Positions 6,699 through 14,660 of a stretch of DNA of 42,992 nt are shown piece after piece (positions within the stretch are counted from its first letter, which is position 1; each line of letters starts with the position of its first letter). Location: positions 1-42,992 of the IMG/VR virus record IMGVR_UViG_3300010430_000134; one strand, written 5' to 3'. This DNA comes from a virus. A program made the position numbers and the translations under genes. The notes below the pieces were generated by a model. It was not told where the DNA came from and searched no databases. It saw only the letters and a program-made list of their open reading frames with translations.

Positions 6699-7534
6699 TG
6701 CCAGCGATCAAGGACATTCCGGGGGTCAAGGTCCACGGAAAGGGGAAGAAGGAGTTTGTCCTTCCGGTGGGCTACGTCGATGCGGCGGGCACGGTCCACA
6801 ACCACATGGTGCTCCGCGAGATGAAGGGCACCGAAGACGACATCATGGGCGACGACGAGTTGCCCTTCGGTGAGCGAGTCACGGCGATCCTCGCCAACTG
6901 CTGCGAGCGGCTGGGGGACATCACCGACAAGGAGATCATCAAGAAGGCGCTCGCCGACGAGCTGGAGACCGGTCTCCCGCTGACCGAGCAGGACCGCACG
7001 GCTGCCATGATCTTCCTGCGCCGGGTCACGGTCGGGGACAACTACAAGTTCTCTCGCACCTGTATCCGCTGCGGGCAGCGCGCTCGCAACCGGTCGATCA
7101 ACCTCTCGACGCTCCAGATCGAGAAGACGGTGGACGCCAAGCAGCGCAAGGTCAAGATCCAGCTCCCCCGCTCCGGCACCGAGGCTATTCTCTCGGTCCT
7201 GACCGCCAAGGCGGCGGCTGAGGTCGGGAAGCTGAAGCCCACCGGCCGCGACGCCAAGAGCCTCGCGATCATGACGCGCCTGGAGTCCCTTGGTGGGGAG
7301 CCGCTGGGGAACGACGGGTCGGCGCTCCAGAAGGTCAAGGATCTTCCCCAGGCCGACCGAAACGTCCTTCGGCAGACCTGGGTGGCCATGGAGGCCAAGG
7401 TCGATACCGACGTCGAGGTGACCTGCACCAACCCCATTTGCGGAACGACTTGGTCCTTCCCACTGGACGTTGGCCAGGCTTTTTTCTTGGACCTGGAGGG
7501 TACGGTCGAACCTACGGAACTGACCTGGTTGTAG
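6698..7534 (+). CDS. Tail assembly chaperone-like zinc-ribbon protein (zero frame)
   Basis: 278 residues; GTG start overlapping the previous stop, with GAGGAGG 7 nt upstream. It begins with a beta segment (VHGKGKKEFVLPVGYVD) followed by VLREMKGTEDDIM, the pattern of tail chaperone / T4 gp26-like baseplate assembly proteins. Two Cys pairs, CIRCG (about residue 123) and CTNPICG (about 245-251), probably form a zinc ribbon. Position just before the tape measure fits the gpG role: binding tape measure protein during tail assembly. A slippery site near its end (7480-7486) would let ribosomes enter the -1 frame and make a longer form. Confidence 0.7.
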   Translation: MPAIKDIPGVKVHGKGKKEFVLPVGYVDAAGTVHNHMVLREMKGTEDDIMGDDELPFGERVTAILANCCERLGDITDKEIIKKALADELETGLPLTEQDRTAAMIFLRRVTVGDNYKFSRTCIRCGQRARNRSINLSTLQIEKTVDAKQRKVKIQLPRSGTEAILSVLTAKAAAEVGKLKPTGRDAKSLAIMTRLESLGGEPLGNDGSALQKVKDLPQADRNVLRQTWVAMEAKVDTDVEVTCTNPICGTTWSFPLDVGQAFFLDLEGTVEPTELTWL

Positions 7535-7812
7535 GTGTCAGGTTCTCGGCCTTCTGGCCGGTAGGTATTCGAGCTGTCCTCCAGGCGCATTGGCTGACTT
7601 TGGCGCAAGCCTGGCACTACACCTACGATGATGTCCTCGAACTCCCGTGCTCCTGGAGAGAGATCGCCGTAAGATTCTTAGAGGACAAGAGTAACCGTCG
7701 GGCTGCTGGTGCGGCTGGAAGGCAAATGGGGATCCCCTCGTCTGCACCCCAGCCTGGTGTTTCAGACCGCATGACTCCTGCTTCCTATGTCTCAGGACTG
7801 ACGACTAGGTAG
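6698..7812 (+). CDS. Predicted -1 frameshift fusion (long tail chaperone)
   Basis: If ribosomes slip at 7480-7486, the first 263 residues of the zero-frame protein are joined to 108 residues from the -1 frame (7486-7809), giving 371. The added part contains HWLTLAQAWHYTYDDVLELP and a basic helix REIAVRFLEDKSN, like the extension parts of frameshifted chaperones in other phages. The only in-frame initiator upstream in that frame is a TTG at 7438 with no ribosome site, so independent translation is unlikely. The -1 frame ends 7 bases before the tape measure ATG, which is the expected layout of the G/GT pair. Confidence 0.65.
7480..7486 (+). promoter_or_regulatory. Slippery heptamer T_TTT_TTC for -1 frameshifting
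   Basis: In the zero frame the codons read GCT TTT TTC TTG, so 7480-7486 is X_XXY_YYZ with both tRNAs able to re-pair after a one-base backward slip. The -1 frame entered is exactly the open frame that runs to 7812. A hairpin GAACTGAC (7517-7524) / GTCAGGTTC (7537-7545, one bulged base) spans the zero-frame stop, though it is 30 bases downstream, farther than is typical for a stimulator. Confidence 0.7.
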
Positions 7813-7818
7813 GGCTTC

Positions 7819-10800
7819 ATGGCACAGGTCTTCAACTTCGGGATCGGACTCCAGGCCGTCGATGAGGCTACGCCGGTAGTCCACGGGCTCATGGAGTCCC
7901 TGGAGAAGTTGGAGCAGCAGTCCACCCGTCTGGGGCAGGGCGGGGTCAACCCATTCCAGGGCTTCCAGGCCGGGGCGGGCAACGCCGTGGCCGCCACTCA
8001 GGATCTGTCCAACTCGCTCTCCGAGACCGCGACGATCAACCAAGACCTCTGGGGCTCCATGGCGGAGACCATGTCTCGCATGGTCCAGGCGGTGGTCGAG
8101 GGTGAGTCCGACATCCAGGCCGCGCAGGCCGAGACGGTGCAGCAGGCCGAGCGCCAGCGCAGCACGACGGAGAAGGCCCTCGACGCGCTTCGAGAGCGGA
8201 AGCGAGACGACCGCGAGGAAGAGGCGAGGTTCGAGCTGGAGCGTCTTTCGGCGCTCGACAAGATCGAGGAGAAGCACAAGGAGGAGATCAAGCTCCGCAA
8301 GCAGGTCAAGAACACGCTCGACACCAGGAGTGAAGTCAAGATCCTGAAGATGCAGCTTAGCCAGCGTGGTCGGCTCATCGAGTCGCTCGAAGATTCCACC
8401 AGGCGTGTTCGAGCGGAGACCGCTGCCTACGGCGATCTCGCCCAAGCGGTCCGGGATCGGTGGGAGGCGGAGAAGGCCGGGTCCGGTGCTATTGGTGTGG
8501 CGACACGGGCCACCTCTGGGCTGATCGACGTTGGCAAGGGCCTGGTCGGCGGCGCAACCACGGCCATGCAGTTTCTTGGGCGGAACATCGGCGACACCGG
8601 GTTCCAACTCGACCGCACCCTGGGGCGTCTGAACGCCCAGGTGGGCGGAACCGAGGAGTCCCTCACGGCGATGGGCGACGCGCTGTTCAAGGGTGTGATC
8701 GAACCCGCTGCTGGGTCGGAGGCTTCGCTCGAAGGGCTCCAGGAGATCCTGACGTCGGTCACGAGCCCCGAGGAGCTGAAGACCGCCCTTGAGGGGTTCC
8801 GGGGGACGTTCGACTTCAGGAAGGTCATCGACATCAAGACCGTCACCGAGCTGACCGAGGAGTTCGGTCGGCTCAACATGACCTTGATGGACTCCAACGG
8901 GGAGCTGGTCGCCGCCGATCCGCTGCTCAACCGCCTCGTCGATACCTTTGGTCTGGGCGCTGAGTCCGTCGCCCAGCTCCACAACGACCTGGGCCTCATG
9001 TCCGGCGACGAACCCGGGTCGTTAGCGGCCTTGACCGACGAAGCCGCCAGGCTCCAGAAGGAGTTTGGGGTCCGCGACCTGATGCAGGGGGCCACAGAGG
9101 CTGTCCAGACGGCGCGCCAAGCTCAGATCAGCTACGCGACCACCGTCGATAAATCCGGGACGGAAATCTCGCGCGACATCCTGCGCATGGCAGCCGTCTA
9201 CGAGAAGTCCTTGGGCGTGGACGCGGTGAAGGCTGCCCAACTGGCGAGCGGCAGCTTCAACTTCTTCCAGGACCAGCTCCTTGACTCGCGCAAGGTCTTC
9301 TTGGGGCTCTCCAGCGACTTCAGCCCGATGCAGCGCGCCTTCTTCGAGGTCGGCGTCAACTTCCAGGAGTCACAGCGGCTCCTGCGCATGGGCGCGACGG
9401 ATACACGCGGATTCGCGGAGGAGATCCAGGGGATCTACTCAAACCTCCAAGACCGTGGACCTGGTGGCCAGCAGCTCGCCGAGCGCTTCTTGGTCCAGAT
9501 GCTGGAAATGGCTCCCGAGGGGGTGAAGGAGCTGATCGCGTTCGAGGAGGCCACGGGTCGGCTCGCGGTGCGGACCGAAGAGGAGCTGGCGGCTATCCGC
9601 GACGAGGAAGATCCGTTTGCTCAGCTCACAGACGCCATGCGCAGCAACGCCTTGTCGGCCCAAGAAGCTGAGCAGGCCATGCACAACTTCTTCCAGTCGA
9701 TGGTCGGATTCGACGCCGCCGATGCGGCCGAGGAGACCTTCGCCACCCTCGCCGCTGGTGTCGCTGGTGTCGTCACCGAGCTGCACACCGCCCGCGCCGA
9801 ATCGCAGGGGTGGTACGAGGACATGACGAAGCTCGCGGGCATCAGCCTTGCCGTCGGCGAATCCCCCACCGTCAAGCTGCTCCAGGACGTGTTCGAGACC
9901 GCCAAAGAGATCGCCGACCAGATGGGAAGCGTACTGACTGGGCTCGGGGGTCTTGCCGCAGCGCTCGGCGGCAAGCGCGCCGTGGCAAAGTTCCGCGAGG
10001 CGCGAGCCCGTAGAGCGCAAGAGCGGGGCCCCGCACGCGAGGCTGCACGCGAAGGTGCGCGTGAGTCAGCGCGCGAGACGGCGCGTGAGACAACCCGTAG
10101 GGGGCGTGGTGCTCGTGAGGCGGCTGGTCGAGGACGTGGCAGTCGAGGACGCGGAGCTGGAGGCGTGGCTCTCGCCGCCGGGCTCGTCTCCTGGATGCGG
10201 GCAAGCCCCGAGGCACGCGAGGCGATCAACCAGGCACGGATTGCAGAGGGCCTAGAGCCTTACAGCGCTGCGGGCCAAGCTGCCGTGTCCGCCGGGACCG
10301 CCGTCGAGCTGATGGGCGGCGGCAGCTTCCTCGAAGACTTCGGCGTGCGTTCCAGCGACCCAAACCTCTCGGCGATGCAGCAGCTCATGGCGGGGGGCGT
10401 TCCAAGTTTCAAGCCGGGCGAGGACTCGTTCGCAGCGCGTTACGAGCGCGCCAAGTTCCGTGGCGGTCGTCCAGAAGATGTTGGTGGCGTCGAGGCGGGG
10501 GCCGCCGCTGTGTCCACAACACTGCTGGGGCTTCCCCAGGGCGTTCTTCAAGGGATCTTCGACGCGGCTGTCGTTGACGCCCCCCAGCTTCTCGGGTTCG
10601 AGGGCGGCTCGTCGGCAGCCGAGTTGGGCATGCCCATGCTGCACGAAGAGGCTTTGCTGGCGCTCGCCGCGTCGCGGGGCGGTCCTATGGGCGCGGCGCA
10701 CACACGCCCGATGGGTGCTATCCCGACCATGCTCAAGGACCGCGAGACCTGGGAGTCTGTCACGGCTCGCGCAGAAGACGAGGAGCGGCAGATGCGGCGG

Positions 10801-11259
10801 ATGGGGGCTCCGCTCGGTTCGCGCCTGTCGGCGACCTCAGCGGAGCTGGCCGATCTCGCGTTTTCGCCCGGGGCCCTGGGCGCATCCGAGGATTTCTTCG
10901 GGACGGAGATGCGCGGGGCGCTGACAAGGGGCGACTACGGCTCCTTGACGGGGGCGGGGGCCTACCTTGCCAACGTGGAAGACACCTTCGGGGCTACGTT
11001 GCCCGAGCAGCAGCAGCAGATCATGTCTGCCTTCCAGCAGGCGATGGACATACAGCGCAACATCGCCGAGGGAATGTCGCCAGCCCAAGAGAGCGCGGCG
11101 CAGGCCGAGCTGGCCGGGATCGTCCGCGCGTTGGAAGTCTTGGCAGACACGATGCGGCGTGAGCGCCGCTTCGAGTTGCGGTGGGGTAGTGGTGCGTCCG
11201 ACGACGCCACCGCCTGGATGCGGAACGTCGAAGCTCGATCAGTGGAGGGCACCCGATGA
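7819..11259 (+). CDS. Tape measure protein
   Basis: 1146 residues, the longest gene here, immediately after the chaperone pair. It sets tail length and exits at DNA ejection; a fully helical ruler at 1.5 angstroms per residue would give about 170 nm (estimate). Residues ~95-190 are a strongly charged coiled coil (AERQRSTTEKALDALRERKR, EEARFELERLSALDKIEE). The middle is helical with conserved-looking Gly turns. A hydrophobic stretch (MGSVLTGLGGLAAALGG, about 700-716) precedes an Arg/Ala/Gly/Glu low-complexity block (about 735-785), and VALAAGLVSWM follows. ATG supported by TAGGG upstream. No peptidase or lysozyme motif was seen. Confidence 0.85.
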   Translation: MAQVFNFGIGLQAVDEATPVVHGLMESLEKLEQQSTRLGQGGVNPFQGFQAGAGNAVAATQDLSNSLSETATINQDLWGSMAETMSRMVQAVVEGESDIQAAQAETVQQAERQRSTTEKALDALRERKRDDREEEARFELERLSALDKIEEKHKEEIKLRKQVKNTLDTRSEVKILKMQLSQRGRLIESLEDSTRRVRAETAAYGDLAQAVRDRWEAEKAGSGAIGVATRATSGLIDVGKGLVGGATTAMQFLGRNIGDTGFQLDRTLGRLNAQVGGTEESLTAMGDALFKGVIEPAAGSEASLEGLQEILTSVTSPEELKTALEGFRGTFDFRKVIDIKTVTELTEEFGRLNMTLMDSNGELVAADPLLNRLVDTFGLGAESVAQLHNDLGLMSGDEPGSLAALTDEAARLQKEFGVRDLMQGATEAVQTARQAQISYATTVDKSGTEISRDILRMAAVYEKSLGVDAVKAAQLASGSFNFFQDQLLDSRKVFLGLSSDFSPMQRAFFEVGVNFQESQRLLRMGATDTRGFAEEIQGIYSNLQDRGPGGQQLAERFLVQMLEMAPEGVKELIAFEEATGRLAVRTEEELAAIRDEEDPFAQLTDAMRSNALSAQEAEQAMHNFFQSMVGFDAADAAEETFATLAAGVAGVVTELHTARAESQGWYEDMTKLAGISLAVGESPTVKLLQDVFETAKEIADQMGSVLTGLGGLAAALGGKRAVAKFREARARRAQERGPAREAAREGARESARETARETTRRGRGAREAAGRGRGSRGRGAGGVALAAGLVSWMRASPEAREAINQARIAEGLEPYSAAGQAAVSAGTAVELMGGGSFLEDFGVRSSDPNLSAMQQLMAGGVPSFKPGEDSFAARYERAKFRGGRPEDVGGVEAGAAAVSTTLLGLPQGVLQGIFDAAVVDAPQLLGFEGGSSAAELGMPMLHEEALLALAASRGGPMGAAHTRPMGAIPTMLKDRETWESVTARAEDEERQMRRMGAPLGSRLSATSAELADLAFSPGALGASEDFFGTEMRGALTRGDYGSLTGAGAYLANVEDTFGATLPEQQQQIMSAFQQAMDIQRNIAEGMSPAQESAAQAELAGIVRALEVLADTMRRERRFELRWGSGASDDATAWMRNVEARSVEGTR

Positions 11260-11558
11260 GCGTTCGCAAGCGACCGCAAGGCCCACTCAAGCACGCCCAG
11301 CTCGTGCAGGTTGATGGCGTCCAGTTCTACGACAAGACTCGGCCTCCGGCCGTAGAGGACCGCTCCACCGACAAGCCCATCCGCCCGCGTAGCCTGGAGC
11401 GCCAAGACGGACTCTCGTTCAAGCACCAGAAGGACTCGCGGCTGTGGTGGACGATCGCGCTGCGGCAGGATCTGCGCCTGTGGCCAAACGACTGGGTGCC
11501 CGGCACGGAGATCAAGGTTCCCAATGAGGACGGGCTGCGGGCACGGGGGGTCTTGTAG
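11256..11558 (+). CDS. LysM / T4 gp53-like baseplate protein
   Basis: 100 residues; the ATG overlaps the tape measure stop (ATGA). The C-terminal half contains DSRLWWTIALRQDLRLWPNDW followed by PGTEIKVP, the LysM-like pattern seen in tail protein X of P2-type phages and in the T4 gp53 wedge family. In contractile tails such proteins clamp the hub and wedge around the tube. The N-terminus is basic and proline-rich. It lies between the tape measure and the gpD-like hub, the same place as gpX-type genes. The exact family (gpX or gp53) cannot be settled by eye. Confidence 0.7.
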   Translation: MSVRKRPQGPLKHAQLVQVDGVQFYDKTRPPAVEDRSTDKPIRPRSLERQDGLSFKHQKDSRLWWTIALRQDLRLWPNDWVPGTEIKVPNEDGLRARGVL

Positions 11559-13021
11559 TGGCGCTAGGCGTTCGCAAGCCTGTCGGGGACTTCTTCAATC
11601 CCTTCTTCACGGCGACCTTCTACCGGCTCGTCAAGGAAGCCCCTCTCGACGAGGACGGCGAGGCGGTCGTCACTACGGGGGCCCCGGCGACCATCTCGTC
11701 TGCCCAGGGGGACGCTGTGTTCCTTGCTGAGGACGCCGACCTGAAGGACGCCCGGAGTTTGAGCGCCTCGCTCACCATCGAAGGGGCGATGCAGGGTGCC
11801 TTCACCGCTACGTTGATCCTCACCCCACCTTGGGAGCTGGCGCTTGAGCTGGCCGACGCCGAGGCGATCCAGTTCGGCGGAATCATGAAGGTCCGGTTCG
11901 GATATGCCGGACGGGCCGCAGGCGGCAGCCAGTTCATCAGCGACAACTACTTGTTCCACATCTCCCAGCCGTCCATTTCGTGGGGCGAGCAGGTAACCAT
12001 CACCGTCATTGGTCAGGATCTCTTCTCCGCTGGGGCCTTCACCATCGCTGCCTCGCGAGGCTTTCCACCAGCCTTGTTCAAGGACCACTACGCGATCCTG
12101 GAACACATCGTCCAGCCCATGGGGCTGACGCTTAATCCCGGGCGCGACCTCCTCGACAGCAGGGGGCTGAGCGACCTCACAGCGCCCACTATCTTTGGCT
12201 GGGAGCAGCAGGAGTCCAACTGGACGTTCTTCAATCAGATTTGCGAGGCGAACGACGCGGGGTTCGTCGTTCTCGGCACCGAGGTGCTCCTCTACAACAA
12301 CAACGCCCAAGCGCTGGCGGAGCCCTACTACCGACTCCTCTGGTGGCGACAGCCGGAGACGGACCACGACATTCCCCTCTCGACGTTCGCAGCCAATCCG
12401 GTGCTTTCCTTCTTCGCGGGCGGCGCGTCCCCGGGCACTCGCAATCAGAAGTTTGCCAAGCCCGACCTCGATAACGGGACTTCGATCGTCACGGAGCGGT
12501 CTGCGGACGAACTGCCTGACAGGGCGAGCGTAGTCGCAGACAACAAGAAGACCCTTGCGGGGCCCTCGACCTTCCTCACCGACGTCATCGACGTTGATGG
12601 TGAGTCGTTCCCGCTGTGGGCAGCGCTGCGCGACGATGAAGAAGGGGAGGCGGGCGATTTCATGGTCGTGCCGCCTCAGCACCCAGGTGGCGACGAGCAC
12701 GAGAAGCAAGTCACCAGAACCCTGGACCGGTTCGCCAACATGGAGGCGAAGGCGACTATTCCCGGGTGCCCGGTGCTCCTCCCCCAGGACTCGGTCTGCG
12801 TGCTCGGCGTCGGCTCTAAGTTCGAGGGCAACTATCGGATCATGCGTGTGCGACACGAGATTGGTGACGGCTACACCACCGACCTCGAACTCTTCCGTGA
12901 GGCCCCGCCAAGTGTCGGCACCGACCAGGAGATCACCACTGCTCAAGGGCGGTCCAACGTCCCTTGCGATCCTGAGACAACCGGCGATCTCGACGAGCCG
13001 ATTGCCGGGGAGGACGCATGA
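11558..13021 (+). CDS. Baseplate hub protein (gpD / gp27-like)
   Basis: 487 residues; GTG start sharing one base with the previous stop. Expected to form the trimeric hub joining tube and spike. Features: paired beta domains near the N-terminus, a central GFPPALFKDHYAILEHIVQPMG segment of the type that follows the first hub domain, an EQQESNWTFFNQICEANDAGF helix, and a C-terminal VCVLGVGSKFEGNYRIMRVRH...GYTTDLELFR region typical of late-control protein D (the G-x-x-x-x-x-G-Y-R-I...H pattern). The tail after 460 is acidic and probably disordered. It overlaps the spike gene by 4 bases. Confidence 0.8.
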   Translation: MALGVRKPVGDFFNPFFTATFYRLVKEAPLDEDGEAVVTTGAPATISSAQGDAVFLAEDADLKDARSLSASLTIEGAMQGAFTATLILTPPWELALELADAEAIQFGGIMKVRFGYAGRAAGGSQFISDNYLFHISQPSISWGEQVTITVIGQDLFSAGAFTIAASRGFPPALFKDHYAILEHIVQPMGLTLNPGRDLLDSRGLSDLTAPTIFGWEQQESNWTFFNQICEANDAGFVVLGTEVLLYNNNAQALAEPYYRLLWWRQPETDHDIPLSTFAANPVLSFFAGGASPGTRNQKFAKPDLDNGTSIVTERSADELPDRASVVADNKKTLAGPSTFLTDVIDVDGESFPLWAALRDDEEGEAGDFMVVPPQHPGGDEHEKQVTRTLDRFANMEAKATIPGCPVLLPQDSVCVLGVGSKFEGNYRIMRVRHEIGDGYTTDLELFREAPPSVGTDQEITTAQGRSNVPCDPETTGDLDEPIAGEDA

Positions 13022-14277
13022 GCAAGCGCCTCAGCGACGGACTCCCCGGTTGGTTCTTCGGACTCACGCGCTACGGCCTGGAGAATGTGGCCCGACGCTT
13101 CTACTCCAAATACTCGGCTGCTGTGGACGACGACGCCGACCCGCAGAACCAAGGCCGGGTCAAGGTGGTCGTGGATGGGCTCGGGCGAACCAAGGCGCAC
13201 GAGCAGTGGGCCTATCCCAGCTCCCCTTATGCCGGTAACAACTACGGGTTCTTCTTTCCACCTCACAAGGGCGACAGGGTCTGGACCTGGTTCCACCTGG
13301 GGGACAAGACCCAGCCCGCTATCTCCGGGGGGTGGTGGTGCAATCCAGCCATCGACAAGAAGCCCGGCACCAGCCACGTCCCCGAGGAGTTCAAGAGCAA
13401 CGGCGGTTCGCCCACCGCCCGAGGGATCAAGACGCAGGGCGGCTCGGGGCTCAAGTTCGAGGACGCCCCCGCGACCAAGCACGTCGAGCTGTGGGCGGGC
13501 TCCTTCAACGAGGGGGCCGAGGCTACCAAGCAGCACCGACTGCGCATGGACAAGACCCCCGGCCAAGAGGGGGTGATCCTGGAGACCGAGGGCAAGCACT
13601 CCTCGACCTGGCAGGACGTGGCAGGCCAGGTCTACCAGGAGCACAAGACCCCGGGCGGTCACCGGGTGTTCCTCTCGGATACCCCGACCAACGAGGTGAT
13701 CGTCGAGCACGCGACGGGGCACTTCCTCCGCATGGACCTGGGCCAGGTGCGGCTCACCACGGCGGGCGGCCAGCTCCTCAACCTCAGCGATCTCGCCCCC
13801 AACCTGGGCACGCTGATCCAGACGGTCACCGGCCAGTTCATTCAGCAGCTCCCAACGGGCACCACGATCTCGGACCCCGGGCTCATGAACCTGACCGCTG
13901 GCGGAGCCATGACGCTGGCGTCTCAGGGAATCGCGATCCAGTCCACGTCCGGGGCGGCCAGCTCCATGGTCACAGGCGGGGTCATGGACTCGACGTTCGC
14001 CGGGCTCAAGACCGAGAAGCTCCAAGGCGGGCTGACCCAGACAGTGACTGGGCTGTGGAACATGGGTGCGACCATCGCCAAGATCCTGTCTGGGGACGTG
14101 GAGATCGGAGCTGCGGGCGACCCTAAGTTCTTCATCGTGACCGAGGAGTTCCTGACCCGGTTCCTGCTCCACACGCACACGTCGGCCCTCCCTGGGCTTG
14201 GGTCTAGCGTGGTTGACCAGCCGCTCGCCTTCTTTCAGACCGGCAACTCGCTGTCCCAGCATGTGAAGGTGAGCTGA
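13018..14277 (+). CDS. Baseplate central spike protein (gp5 / gpV OB-fold, no lysozyme)
   Basis: 419 residues, start within ATGA. It is the needle under the hub that pierces the outer envelope. Residues ~30-110 form the OB-fold: YSAAVDDDADPQNQGRVKVV, then WAYPSSPYAGNNYG, GDRVWTWFHLGD and PAISGGWW, the usual gp5/VgrG pattern. Residues ~170-350 are strand repeats consistent with a triple beta-helix. Near the C-terminus, H385-T-H387 matches the HxH that binds iron at the tip of P2-type spikes. Unlike T4 gp5 there is no inserted lysozyme domain. It overlaps the gp25 gene by 1 base. Confidence 0.85.
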   Translation: MSKRLSDGLPGWFFGLTRYGLENVARRFYSKYSAAVDDDADPQNQGRVKVVVDGLGRTKAHEQWAYPSSPYAGNNYGFFFPPHKGDRVWTWFHLGDKTQPAISGGWWCNPAIDKKPGTSHVPEEFKSNGGSPTARGIKTQGGSGLKFEDAPATKHVELWAGSFNEGAEATKQHRLRMDKTPGQEGVILETEGKHSSTWQDVAGQVYQEHKTPGGHRVFLSDTPTNEVIVEHATGHFLRMDLGQVRLTTAGGQLLNLSDLAPNLGTLIQTVTGQFIQQLPTGTTISDPGLMNLTAGGAMTLASQGIAIQSTSGAASSMVTGGVMDSTFAGLKTEKLQGGLTQTVTGLWNMGATIAKILSGDVEIGAAGDPKFFIVTEEFLTRFLLHTHTSALPGLGSSVVDQPLAFFQTGNSLSQHVKVS

Positions 14278-14651
14278 TGGCTTCCAACATCCAGCCGGTT
14301 GATCTGGCGATTCCATTTCAGATCACGAACACCCAGACACCTCGCTTCTCCGAGGGACTGGAGACGCTGGGCGCGTCGATCTACGCGATCCTCTCCACGA
14401 CCCCGGGCGAGCGTCCTTACCGCCCCTTCTTCGGGTCGTGGCTTCGGCGCTACGTGTTCATGAACCTCGACACGGCTAACTCCCTTCGAGCGCGCTCGGA
14501 GATCCGTCGCGCAGTGCGGCAGTGGGAGCCACGAGTCGAGGTGCTCAACGTATCCTTTGCGATCCAGGAAAGCTCTTTGGCCCTGACGGTGCGGTGGCGG
14601 CCAAACGGTGCGGACCAAGACTCAACGACGCTCATCGCGTTCGATCAGTAG
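14277..14651 (+). CDS. Baseplate wedge protein gp25-like (GPW/gp25 family)
   Basis: 124 residues. It nucleates sheath assembly at the baseplate. The sequence has the family signature: ILSTTPGERPYRPFFGSWLRRYVF (T-x-P-G-E-R-P...P-x-F-G), a helix ending EIRRAVRQWEPRVEV (the conserved WEPR), and alternating strands. Length is normal for the family. The start ATG sits in TGATG with the spike stop, and the next gene follows after 9 bases, an arrangement typical of spike-gp25-gpJ cassettes. Confidence 0.9.
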   Translation: MASNIQPVDLAIPFQITNTQTPRFSEGLETLGASIYAILSTTPGERPYRPFFGSWLRRYVFMNLDTANSLRARSEIRRAVRQWEPRVEVLNVSFAIQESSLALTVRWRPNGADQDSTTLIAFDQ

Positions 14652-14660
14652 GAAGTCCCC

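Noticed and set aside
7438-7812. Stand-alone 124-residue protein with TTG start
   Set aside because: No ribosome site and the start is inside the chaperone gene; the frame is better explained as the -1 frameshift extension.
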